Notes: generated from the letters alone by a model not told the origin. Shown: positions 8,407 to 17,396, numbered from the stretch's first letter. The stretch is 64,000 nucleotides of DNA from Rikenellaceae bacterium (GCA_015060065.1 SUZF01000010.1:1-64000), one strand, 5' to 3'. Numbers and translations are program-made.

Positions 8407-10107
8407 ATGGCACAAGAGGAAACAAAACGAGTAACAAAGAGAAGAGAGGTGGAGGAGCAGAAGGCGCTGACACTCCTCGATGCGGTGGAGCAAATTGCCG
8501 AGCAGGCGCAAAATTCGGCTTTGAGTGAAGCGTTTTTCAAAAAGGCCGCAAAGCCGATAAACTACATCGTGGAGCGATTGCAGATTAGCGACAAGCAGGC
8601 TATGATGTTGGCTCTGCTTGCCAATTTCTACGATGAATGGAACACACTGTCCGAGTTGACAGAATACCTCGGTTGCAAGCGATTGCATCTATTGCGTTAT
8701 GCTCCTGAATTGGAATTCCTGCGCAAAAATCAATATATAAGAATCAGGGCAAGCAATAATTCGGCACCGGCACCTTTTAATGGCGAGGCCTATCGAATAA
8801 CGAGGGATGCGTTGTGTGCCATTCAACACAACGAAACATTCAATTGTCCAACATACTCCGGCTTGACTATTACGGAGTTCTTTGATCGGCTCAACGATTT
8901 GACCCAACAGCGCAAAGACGAAGGTTTGGAATATAGTCTCTTTGCCGAAGAGGTATTTGAGTTAATCAATGCAAACTCTTCCTTGCCTTTTGTTGGAAAA
9001 CTCAAAAGTCTTAATCTTCCTAAAGAAGATATGATCCTGTTATTGTGGTGCTGTGATATGCTCGTTACGGAGGATGATGGAGTTATCATTCCGCATGATA
9101 TTGATACCCTGTACAATGGTATGCGTAGGTTGTACAGAAGGCAACTAAGTGCTCTGCGAGAACAACAATCGTTGCTATTTGACAGAGGACTATTGCAACC
9201 CGTAAACAACGATGGAATGGGGCGACACGATGCGTATGAACTAACCTCTTATGTTCGCAATGAACTTTTGCAGGGTTTAGGTGTTGAACCAAAAAAGAAA
9301 AATGATAATAAGCTGCTGCCGAGTAGTTCAATTGTTGCCAAAAAACTCTTTTACAACCCGAAAGAGGAGCGTTCGCTAATGCAGCTCAGTTCTCTGTTGG
9401 AACCTGAGCAATTCGATAATATCTGCACTCGCTTGGAGGAAAAAGGTCTGCGACGCGGATTTGCTTGCCTTTTTTATGGAGCTCCAGGAACTGGTAAGAC
9501 AGAGACGGTTTTACAACTTGCGCGAAAGACTGGACGAGATTTGATGCAAGTGAATGTGTCAGAGATTAAGAGTATGTGGGTTGGCGAGAGCGAAAAGAAT
9601 ATCAAGGCTCTCTTTGATCGTTATCGCAGATTAGTCAAGGAGTCGGAGCGCGCCCCCATACTCTTCTTTAATGAGGCGGATGCTATCATCAATAAGCGCA
9701 ACGAAAATGCCGAACGAGCTGTGGATAAGATGGAGAATTCGATGCAGAACATCATCTTACAAGAGATTGAAAACCTCGAAGGCATCTTAATCGCCACAAC
9801 TAACCTAACCAAGAATATGGACAAGGCTTTTGAGCGAAGATTCCTCTATAAGGTTGAGTTTGAGAAACCTTCGCTCGAAGCAAAACAACATATTTGGCAG
9901 TCTATGCTTCCTTCATTGTCTGCAACCGATGCCGAGATATTGGCTACAAAATACGATTTCAGTGGCGGTCAAATTGAGAATATTGCACGCAAACACTCCG
10001 TCGAAGAGATTCTTACAGGACACTCGGTTGAACTTAATCGATTGATCGAATTTTGCAACGAAGAACGATTAGATCAACCAGGGCACCGCAGAAGAATTGG
10101 GTTCTAA
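8407..10107 (+). CDS. AAA+ ATPase with N-terminal region of unknown function
   Basis: Walker A GAPGTGKTE, Walker B ILFFNEADAI, sensor ATTN, arginine-finger region AFERRF. Confidence 0.85.
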   Translation: MAQEETKRVTKRREVEEQKALTLLDAVEQIAEQAQNSALSEAFFKKAAKPINYIVERLQISDKQAMMLALLANFYDEWNTLSELTEYLGCKRLHLLRYAPELEFLRKNQYIRIRASNNSAPAPFNGEAYRITRDALCAIQHNETFNCPTYSGLTITEFFDRLNDLTQQRKDEGLEYSLFAEEVFELINANSSLPFVGKLKSLNLPKEDMILLLWCCDMLVTEDDGVIIPHDIDTLYNGMRRLYRRQLSALREQQSLLFDRGLLQPVNNDGMGRHDAYELTSYVRNELLQGLGVEPKKKNDNKLLPSSSIVAKKLFYNPKEERSLMQLSSLLEPEQFDNICTRLEEKGLRRGFACLFYGAPGTGKTETVLQLARKTGRDLMQVNVSEIKSMWVGESEKNIKALFDRYRRLVKESERAPILFFNEADAIINKRNENAERAVDKMENSMQNIILQEIENLEGILIATTNLTKNMDKAFERRFLYKVEFEKPSLEAKQHIWQSMLPSLSATDAEILATKYDFSGGQIENIARKHSVEEILTGHSVELNRLIEFCNEERLDQPGHRRRIGF

Positions 10108-10115
10108 AAGCCATA

Positions 10116-10478
10116 ATGAGTATGAAAATAGCAATTGTAGGAAGTCGCACATTCACCAATTACGAGATGATGTGTGCATTTATTGAGAGGAGCCTCTCGG
10201 ATGCGGAGTTTAACTCTATTGAGGCAGTCGTATCGGATGGAGCACGCGGAGCCGACACCCTTGCCGAGCAGTATGCTCGTGAAAACAGATTGGAACTAAT
10301 TGTATTCCCTGCTGAATGGGAAAGATATGGTCGCAAAGCTGATCCGCTACGCAATGTGAAGATTATCCAAGAGTGCGACCTCTGCTTTGCCTTTTGGGAT
10401 GGTCAAAGTCGTAGCACGGAACACGATATCGACCTATGCAAAGAGATGGGTAAAAAGTACTATATCTATATGTTTTGA
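10116..10478 (+). CDS. SLOG superfamily / DUF2493 (YAcAr-like) protein
   Basis: MKIAIVGSRTFTNYEMM...VVSDGARGADTLAEQYA...FPAEWERYGRKADPLRN; starts 8 bp after AAA+ gene stop. Confidence 0.85.
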   Translation: MSMKIAIVGSRTFTNYEMMCAFIERSLSDAEFNSIEAVVSDGARGADTLAEQYARENRLELIVFPAEWERYGRKADPLRNVKIIQECDLCFAFWDGQSRSTEHDIDLCKEMGKKYYIYMF

Positions 10479-10679
10479 GTGCACTCGAACGAAATTTCCA
10501 ATTCATTGCGAAGAGCCTAATTCTCTACAATAAAAGTTGACACGACACATAGAAACGCATATGTGGTAGTTAAAAATCTAACCAACGACAATTGATATCT
10601 TAACATTCAAGGATATTCTATTTTGTTTAATTTGCCCCCGCCATTCTTCATAATAGAGGAAGGTGGGGGCTAATTATAC

Positions 10680-11903
10680 CTATTGCAGGCTAAAGCTTGT
10701 GCCGCTCAGTTTCGCGGAGAGTTTGTCCATTTCGTTGCTGACCGTTTGGTCAACGATGCGGGCGTAGATTTGGGTTGTCGCCAACTTTGTGTGGCCTAAC
10801 ATCTTGCTGATTGATTCAATAGATACGCCATTCGCATAGGTCACTGTCGTTGCAAATGTATGGCGGGCCAGGTGCGAGGTTACTCGTTTCTGGATGCCGA
10901 GGATGGCTGCAATCTCCTTCAGATAGTCGTTATACTTCGCATTGCTGATAATAGGCAGCAGGTAGTCACCCGTGCGTTCCTTCTCGTACTTGCGCAGAAT
11001 TGAGAGTGGAATATCGAGCAGTTTTACTTTTGATGCCACGCCCGTCTTCACGCGGTGCGTCTCAATCCAGGTGCTACCGTCGTCCGCCTGCACGATGTTT
11101 TTCGGCGTTAGCGACGACGAGGTCGAGAAATCAAAGCCCGTAAAGCAACAGAATATAAACCTATCCTTCACGCGTTCCAAACGCTTATTTTCGGGCTTGT
11201 AGTTGAGGAATAGCTCCAACTCTTGATGTGTGAGGTAGCCGCGGTCCTTCTTCTCCTTTTTCAGGCGCACATCGCAGAATGGGTCGCGCTTCATCATACC
11301 GTTGCGGAAACACATCGTCGTGATACGCTTAAAGATTCGCATCAACTTTTCCGACGAGTTGAGCGACAGACCGTGTTCCACCTTCAAGAACGCCTCGAAA
11401 TCGAGTACGAATGTGCGGTCCACCTGTCGGATAGGAATATCCTCGCGATTGCGTTTCTTGCGTAGGAACTCCTCCAAACGGCGATAGGTGAGATCAAATT
11501 TGTTAAATGTCGATTGGGTAATGTCGATGCCTATCAGCGACTCCTGACGCTCGTTAAACTCGTCGAAAATCGTAAGCAGCGTGGTGTTTTTAGCTCCAAC
11601 ACCGAGAAACTCGTCACGCAGTATCTGTGGCGTAACAATCTCGCCCGCTTCGGTGAAATTCTGATAAATGGAGATTAGACGAGCGTTAATGCTGTCCAAG
11701 TAACGGTTTATGCGAGTTGCTTCGGGCGAGCGACCTTTGGCTCTGCTCGACTTGCCGTCCCATATTGCAACGGGAACGCTCATCTTAATGTTGAATGCGA
11801 CGGTCTCACCATTGATAGTTACGCGGGCTGTAAGGGGCATTGTGCCGTCCTTGCGTTGTTCATTTGTTCGCCCGTAGAACAAGATTCTAAATGTACTTTT
11901 CAT
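10680..11903 (-). CDS. tyrosine-type site-specific integrase
   Basis: C-terminal catalytic signature HLARHTFATT...ISKMLGHTKLATTQIYARI; phage_int_SAM-like N-terminal half. Confidence 0.95.
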   Translation of the reverse strand: MKSTFRILFYGRTNEQRKDGTMPLTARVTINGETVAFNIKMSVPVAIWDGKSSRAKGRSPEATRINRYLDSINARLISIYQNFTEAGEIVTPQILRDEFLGVGAKNTTLLTIFDEFNERQESLIGIDITQSTFNKFDLTYRRLEEFLRKKRNREDIPIRQVDRTFVLDFEAFLKVEHGLSLNSSEKLMRIFKRITTMCFRNGMMKRDPFCDVRLKKEKKDRGYLTHQELELFLNYKPENKRLERVKDRFIFCCFTGFDFSTSSSLTPKNIVQADDGSTWIETHRVKTGVASKVKLLDIPLSILRKYEKERTGDYLLPIISNAKYNDYLKEIAAILGIQKRVTSHLARHTFATTVTYANGVSIESISKMLGHTKLATTQIYARIVDQTVSNEMDKLSAKLSGTSFSLQ

Positions 11904-12001
11904 CTGATTGTGGTTTTAATGAGTTTTACTTGCTTTTTGACGCATTTTGCGTACAGGAAAAGTATAGGTAAACCACAGACAGAAAGTTTATTAACCCCAA
12001 T

Positions 12002-12039
12002 AACCGTTACGACTTTTCATTACAACCGTTACGACTTTT
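12002..12039. repeat. 16-bp direct repeats upstream of integrase
   Basis: AACCGTTACGACTTTT at 12002-12017 and 12024-12039. Confidence 0.9.
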
Positions 12040-12129
12040 TGATTTTAGGTTAATTCGTAACACTTCGTAATGAAATGTACAGCGGAAATAGGTATTTTCA
12101 GGGGATTCGGCTTACGGACCAAAAACAAG

Positions 12130-12164
12130 AAAACCTCTCTAAAACAGCGTTTAAAGAGGTTTTT
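12130..12164 (-). terminator. tRNA-Gly downstream terminator
   Basis: aaaacctctctaaaacagcgtttaaagaggttttt hairpin. Confidence 0.7.
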
Positions 12165-12197
12165 CATTACTTTGTCCTTTTTGTTTTGGACTCTTTG

Positions 12198-12270
12198 AGC
12201 GGAAAACGAGACTCGAACTCGCGACCCCAACCTTGGCAAGGTTGTGCTCTACCAACTGAGCTATTTCCGC
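12198..12270 (-). tRNA. tRNA-Gly(GCC)
   Basis: Cloverleaf GCGGAAATAGCTCAGTTGG...TTGCCAA...GTTCGAGTC...TTTCCGCT. Confidence 0.96.
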
Positions 12271-12310
12271 AACTAACACTTTACTACTATGAAAGGTGTT
12301 GCAACCTTTG

Positions 12311-12383
12311 AGCGGAAAACGAGACTCGAACTCGCGACCCCAACCTTGGCAAGGTTGTGCTCTACCAACTGAGCTATTTCCGC
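12311..12383 (-). tRNA. tRNA-Gly(GCC), identical tandem copy
   Basis: Same 73-nt sequence as 12198-12270. Confidence 0.96.
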
Positions 12384-12954
12384 ATATTTTTAAGCGCTCC
12401 ACGGAGCTAAATCCGTTTTGCGAGTGCAAATATAAGGCGTTTTTTTTATTCACACAAATTTTTTGCAAAAAAATCGGATTTTTTACTGCTGTTCGGTGTG
12501 CGCGCCCAAAAAAAGCGCATCCCCCGAAGTCGTAAGGTCTGATTTTGATATTTGCGAGAGCCTTGAAAAATCACCTGCTTTCAACTATTTTATTACAACA
12601 ATGTCCCATTGGGTGTTGTTCATTTGCGAAATGTTTTCTAATTTTGTGGTGCTGAACGGTTTGTTTACGCAACCGCGAGGCAGACATAGAAAGTGTTTTT
12701 CGCAGTCCTTATATGAGAATCTGACAGTTTTCAACGACTAATGGGCTTACGGGCAACACCTATTTCTTGTATATGTGCTATTGGTATGTTCTATGCCAAT
12801 GTATTGCTATATACAGGTGTGGGGCATTGTATCGTTTGTTTTTAGTCGGGTTTTGTCAGAGCCTTCATATAGACATTCGAAATATCAACCTCACACTTTC
12901 TTATTATTATAAACAGCACGTTTGGGGTTGGCGGGCAACAAAACTTAAATAATT

Positions 12955-13440
12955 ATGAAAAAATTAGTTGTCTTAATTCTGGCAGTAAGTGCTTTCACTT
13001 CTTGCATCACAATTCGAAGCAGTGCCACTCACAAAAGCGTTGAGATTCAACCTATTGGTGCGTTGATTGCGGATCTCCAAGTTGCTCCGGAAAGGGTGTC
13101 TTACACAATGAAACCACATCGTCGAGTTCGTCGCGGAGGTTTTGAGAATGTTAAAAGTACGGCTATTCGAGAGGCTCTGAAAAGCAATGGAGGTGGAGAT
13201 GTTTTGGTAGGCTTGGAAGTTCAAACAAAACAATCACGTTTTCTGTGGTGGAGAAAGATTAAATCTATAACGGTGTCGGGATATCCTGCAAAATACACTA
13301 ATTTCACAAGTCCCAGCAAAGATTATTGGACTCCGGAGGCTGTGTGGCTGACACAAGATGCCATAAACAAGGTTCATAATCGTAGAAGAGGTGTTGCTAA
13401 TTTGCAAGATTTTATAGAACTGACAAAAAAACATAAGTAA
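12955..13440 (+). CDS. hypothetical lipoprotein
   Basis: Signal peptide with lipobox-like AFTSC. Confidence 0.7.
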   Translation: MKKLVVLILAVSAFTSCITIRSSATHKSVEIQPIGALIADLQVAPERVSYTMKPHRRVRRGGFENVKSTAIREALKSNGGGDVLVGLEVQTKQSRFLWWRKIKSITVSGYPAKYTNFTSPSKDYWTPEAVWLTQDAINKVHNRRRGVANLQDFIELTKKHK

Positions 13441-14336
13441 TGAGCCGTATTATTTGCACTCTTCTATGTGTGTTGAGTGTCGGTATTTTGCAGGCGCAGA
13501 ATATGCGACGCATAGAGGGTTCTGTTCATGATTTTCGTGGAGAACCGGTCTGTAATGCCTCGTTAAGAGTTGTAGGCAATGCCAAAACATTCAAAACAGG
13601 TGCAGATGGAACGTTTGCAATTGATGTTCCGGCTGATGCTGCGGTACTTTGCGTTGAAACCCCGAACTATCGTACCAAATATATGGAGATTGATGGTACC
13701 TACATGATTTTCACTTTGAGGCCAAAGAGTATTGCTGATGCCAAGGCTTTTGCTGCTGGGAAGAAGGAGGAGTTAGAGCGTGCAAAAGCAGCGGAACGAG
13801 CCACTTTCGATGCTCAAAAAGATGCTGTTGCAGCCGAGATGGCAAAAGAGCGAGAAATCAAGGCTACGGCAAGGGAAACTTTGGCAAAAGAGCGAGAGGC
13901 AGAACGTATTGCTTTGGCACAAAAACGAGAGACTGAACAGGCAGGGCGGCAAGAGCAAAAGCATGCTGCGGGGAAACTTAAACGAGCGGAACTATTGGCA
14001 AAAAGCGTAGATTCAAATCTGCAATTTTACAAAAATATGTCGATTGGGACTCCTTCGAAATCATACACCGAATTGGGACATAACTATTTGTATAGCAGGA
14101 ATGGCAAAGAACTTGATGTAACAAAAGCGTTTTTATGCTACAATCTTGGCGTTAAACATGGCGAGAAAGAGGCATTATTACCTCTTGGACTCTTTTATGA
14201 AACCGGACGCTCCCATGACCGTTTCTACTTGGAAAAGGATTTGAGACTTGCGCTTGCTTGCTACGAAAAGGCAGCAGAACTGAATGTTCCCAATGCCGAC
14301 AGATTGGTTGAGAATCTCATGAAGAAACAATATTGA
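13440..14336 (+). CDS. carboxypeptidase-regulatory-like domain protein with charged coiled coil and Sel1/TPR-like C-terminus
   Basis: MRRIEGSVHDFRGEPVCNASLRVVG...; C-terminus ALACYEKAAELNVPNA. Confidence 0.7.
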   Translation: MSRIICTLLCVLSVGILQAQNMRRIEGSVHDFRGEPVCNASLRVVGNAKTFKTGADGTFAIDVPADAAVLCVETPNYRTKYMEIDGTYMIFTLRPKSIADAKAFAAGKKEELERAKAAERATFDAQKDAVAAEMAKEREIKATARETLAKEREAERIALAQKRETEQAGRQEQKHAAGKLKRAELLAKSVDSNLQFYKNMSIGTPSKSYTELGHNYLYSRNGKELDVTKAFLCYNLGVKHGEKEALLPLGLFYETGRSHDRFYLEKDLRLALACYEKAAELNVPNADRLVENLMKKQY

Positions 14337-14373
14337 TTGTTTTGTAGTTATTAACACTAATTTTTAGCAGATG

Positions 14374-14411
14374 AGGGTTGTTCAGCGCATTGATTGGACA
14401 ACCCTTATTGT
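14374..14411 (+). terminator. hairpin terminator
   Basis: gggttgt...acaaccc followed by ttattgttt. Confidence 0.65.
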
Positions 14412-14527
14412 TTGATATGTGAGGCTAATGCACTATATTTTTCCCAACCATACGAAATCTCGGATATAAAATCAATGAACAAGTCGCACTTGGCGGGATT
14501 GACGCAGTCGCTTCGCTTTACTGCGTC

Positions 14528-14698
14528 TTTCCCCACACCTCGCCGGTGGGGCCCTTGCAAAGAACTGCACTACGCAAAAAGTTGATAAATCAACTATTTT
14601 TGTTTTTGGCTACTATGTCTGCAAATAAATTTGCGCCATACTATCCAAAAACAAAAGGTGTCGAATTCTCGACACCTTTTTGCTTCGTTTGTTCTTCG
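14528..14698 (-). repeat. tRNA-trailer-linked repeat element, copy 1
   Basis: 169-171 bp co-linear with 36931-37101 without indels; contains ggtgtcgaattctcgacacc hairpin. Confidence 0.9.
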
Positions 14699-14718
14699 CG
14701 GTGAGAGGGGGATTCGAA
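14698..14718 (-). repeat. tRNA-Ser 3'-end fragment (direct repeat of 14957-14977)
   Basis: gcggtgagagggggattcgaa, perfect 21-bp match to intact tRNA-Ser 3' end. Confidence 0.85.
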
Positions 14719-14910
14719 GGTCGAGCCGCAGGCTCGTCCTCGCGAGGATACCATATAAGCGGAGGCTGCAAGCCGAGCAATAAACACAATTCTATCCTCG
14801 CAACCCCCAATTTAAGAGAGCAATGCCCGCACTCCGCAGATGCAGAGCGACCGCCCGTGGCGTGTTTTGTTTGGTGCTGTGGCGGGGGCTTGCACACAGC
14901 CACAAGCACA

Positions 14911-14948
14911 AAACAAAACAGACGACTTTTTAAGTCGTCTGCTCTGCA
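14911..14948 (-). terminator. tRNA-Ser trailer terminator
   Basis: cagacgactttttaagtcgtctg hairpin; near-identical to the tRNA-Cys trailer at 55688-55727. Confidence 0.75.
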
Positions 14949-14957
14949 TTATCTTTG

Positions 14958-15044
14958 CGGTGAGAGGGGGATTCGAACCCCCGGTACGGTTGCCCGTACG
15001 TCAGTTTAGCAAACTGGTGGTTTCAGCCACTCACCCATCTCACC
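14958..15044 (-). tRNA. tRNA-Ser(GCT)
   Basis: 87-nt class II tRNA; GGTGAGA/TCTCACC acceptor, anticodon loop GCT, long variable arm. Confidence 0.95.
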
Positions 15045-15325
15045 AAACCCTCGTCCTTGCGGATTGAGCGGTGCAAATATACAATCTTTTTTCGAATTGC
15101 CAAAACTTAATTACTCAAATTTTTCTTGCACCATATATTAAACTCTTTTTTTGCTCTTTTTTACGCTATATAATTATGAATCTTTAAGATTTTTTATATT
15201 TTTGCGCCTTAAAGGAAGATGCTTCACGCGAGTAGAGACTCCGCACAAAACAAAAGCATCTCCCCAAAAAGGTTGATGAGAAGATAAAACACAAACTTTT
15301 TAACACATTTTAATATCAAACAATT

Positions 15326-17371
15326 ATGAGAAAGTTTTTCACATTTTTCGCACTTGCAGCCTTCGCATTGGTTGCCGGTGTAAGTTGTCAGGATCCCGAA
15401 GTGGATACTGATCCCGCAGTTCTGACCGTAGGCGAACTCGCTGAAATTTCAGCAGGGGGGGGGAATTGCACTCTCTCTTATTCTGTTGAGAATCCTATTG
15501 AGGGTGAGGTTGTTACCGCTACCGTTCCCGCCGAGGCAACGTGGGTACACGACATCACTGTCGGTGAGAACGCCGTAGAGTTTGTTGTTGATGCCAATAA
15601 TGGTGATGCACGTTCAACCACTATGACCATCTCTTATGCAAACCTCTCGCCCGTTGAGGTTACTATCTCGCAGGCACAGGCCAGCGATATCACTATTGGC
15701 ATGTTGGCAAAAGTCCCCGCAGCAGGTGGTAATGCAAGTTTTACCTACTCGGTTGTAGCCGTAGAGGGCGCAACGCTGACCGCAACTGTTGATGATGAGA
15801 CGACGTGGATTCACGACATCAACGTAACTGCTACCGCCGTAGAGTTTGTTGTTGATGCCAACACCTCTACATCAGAGCGTATGGCAGTGATAACTCTCTC
15901 TTACGCAGGTGCCGACAAGGATGTGACCATTACGCAGGAGGGCGCAGCACCGGTAGGAGATGCTTTCGAGGTTTCGTTCTCGAATGTAACCTCTGAATCG
16001 GCTTATGTAAGCGTTACACCGGCATCGTCGGATGTTCAATACATGATTCTGAATACCAAGAAATCGACGCTGAATACCAGCACTTACGCAGGCGAAACCA
16101 TCGAGGAGAAGGCTGTAAGTTACGTGCTTAACGAGGCTAAAAGTGCTCTGTTCTCATTTTGGGGCGCAAATATGGACAAGTTCCACACCGGTGCTTATCC
16201 CGCAGCCGATGCCGAGGAGGGCGAGAACTACCAGTATTGGATGCTCACCGACGAGACAGATGTCCCCTATATTATCGTATGTGGTGTAGATACCACGGTT
16301 GCAACTAGAGAGGAACTTACTGCCGAGAAATTGACTACGAAAGTAATGGTTGTAGAGGTTCCCCTCTTGCCTGCACCTGTTATTACCCTCAGTAGAACGA
16401 CTCTTGACGTCACTTCGGATGCCGGCTCCAATGGACTCTCGTTCCAGATTGAGAATCCTGTCGAGAATGCGGACATCCAGGCTAAAACCAATGCAAAGTG
16501 GATTAAGAATATCAAAGTCGTAAATGACAAGGTTGTTTTTGAGTACGACGAGAACCCCTATGGCGTTGCCCGTACCGCAACTATTACATTTACGTATGAC
16601 TTCGCTCTCAATGCTCGCACTTTGACGGTTAATCAGGCTGCTAATCCCGCTGCCGAGAACATCACATTCGAGATTGAGGTCGTTGAGACTCACTGGGACC
16701 ACGTATTGGTTAATGTAACACCCTCGAACAAGGAGGTTGCTTACGTTCTCAATTCAGTTTCGCTTTACGACTACGAGAACTTGCGTGAGTCGAGTGATGA
16801 GAAGATTATCGCGAACGATTTCCGTAGCAGCTATTCGGTTCCAACAACCCGTTACGTCGGAGACCAGACGAACTTGAAGGTAACTTCGGCATACTACGTG
16901 GCCGGCAAAGAGAAGTACTACATCTACGCATACGCTATTGATGACAAGACTACTCCGACAATGGCAGTTTCGGGTGTTTCGAAGGTGGAGGCTACTACCG
17001 TGCTTGATAAGCCTTCATTTATGTTCGAGTGCAGTGACTCTTCGATTACCGTAACACCCGGTGATAGCAAGATTACATTGAAGATACCTGCAACCGCAGG
17101 AACTTATACCGTTTCGTACTCTATTGTAAATGTTGCAGAGGGCGGAAATGTTGTAGTGGAGGCTTCGACTACCGGTGCAGCAATTGACAGAAGCACTCTT
17201 GTTCATGATGCTGAAAATAAGACCATCACTTTCTCGGTAAATGAATACGCAAGCGGTGGTTACTGGGCTCGTAACGATTATATATATTTGAAGTACTACG
17301 AGCCGGGTAATGAGACATTCACAGCGGCAAACGGAACAATCTCCATTTCGCAGGCTGTCCCCGCAAACTAA
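15326..17371 (+). CDS. BACON domain-containing lipoprotein
   Basis: Lipobox LVAGVSC; repeats of TWVHDITV...VEFVVDANN...TISYA...VTISQA. Confidence 0.85.
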   Translation: MRKFFTFFALAAFALVAGVSCQDPEVDTDPAVLTVGELAEISAGGGNCTLSYSVENPIEGEVVTATVPAEATWVHDITVGENAVEFVVDANNGDARSTTMTISYANLSPVEVTISQAQASDITIGMLAKVPAAGGNASFTYSVVAVEGATLTATVDDETTWIHDINVTATAVEFVVDANTSTSERMAVITLSYAGADKDVTITQEGAAPVGDAFEVSFSNVTSESAYVSVTPASSDVQYMILNTKKSTLNTSTYAGETIEEKAVSYVLNEAKSALFSFWGANMDKFHTGAYPAADAEEGENYQYWMLTDETDVPYIIVCGVDTTVATREELTAEKLTTKVMVVEVPLLPAPVITLSRTTLDVTSDAGSNGLSFQIENPVENADIQAKTNAKWIKNIKVVNDKVVFEYDENPYGVARTATITFTYDFALNARTLTVNQAANPAAENITFEIEVVETHWDHVLVNVTPSNKEVAYVLNSVSLYDYENLRESSDEKIIANDFRSSYSVPTTRYVGDQTNLKVTSAYYVAGKEKYYIYAYAIDDKTTPTMAVSGVSKVEATTVLDKPSFMFECSDSSITVTPGDSKITLKIPATAGTYTVSYSIVNVAEGGNVVVEASTTGAAIDRSTLVHDAENKTITFSVNEYASGGYWARNDYIYLKYYEPGNETFTAANGTISISQAVPAN

Positions 17372-17396
17372 CATCTGATTCATAACAGTTTTTTAT

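Noticed and set aside
12082-12091. gcggaaatag, resembling the 5' end of tRNA-Gly
   Set aside because: Only 10 bp and opposite orientation; too short to claim a tRNA remnant.
12075-12535. Small ORFs across the tRNA-Gly pair
   Set aside because: They translate tRNA sequence (GKRDSNSRPQPWQGCALPTELF-type artefact).
14394-15067. Small ORFs across tRNA-Ser and the repeat element
   Set aside because: tRNA/trailer translation artefacts; no coding signal.
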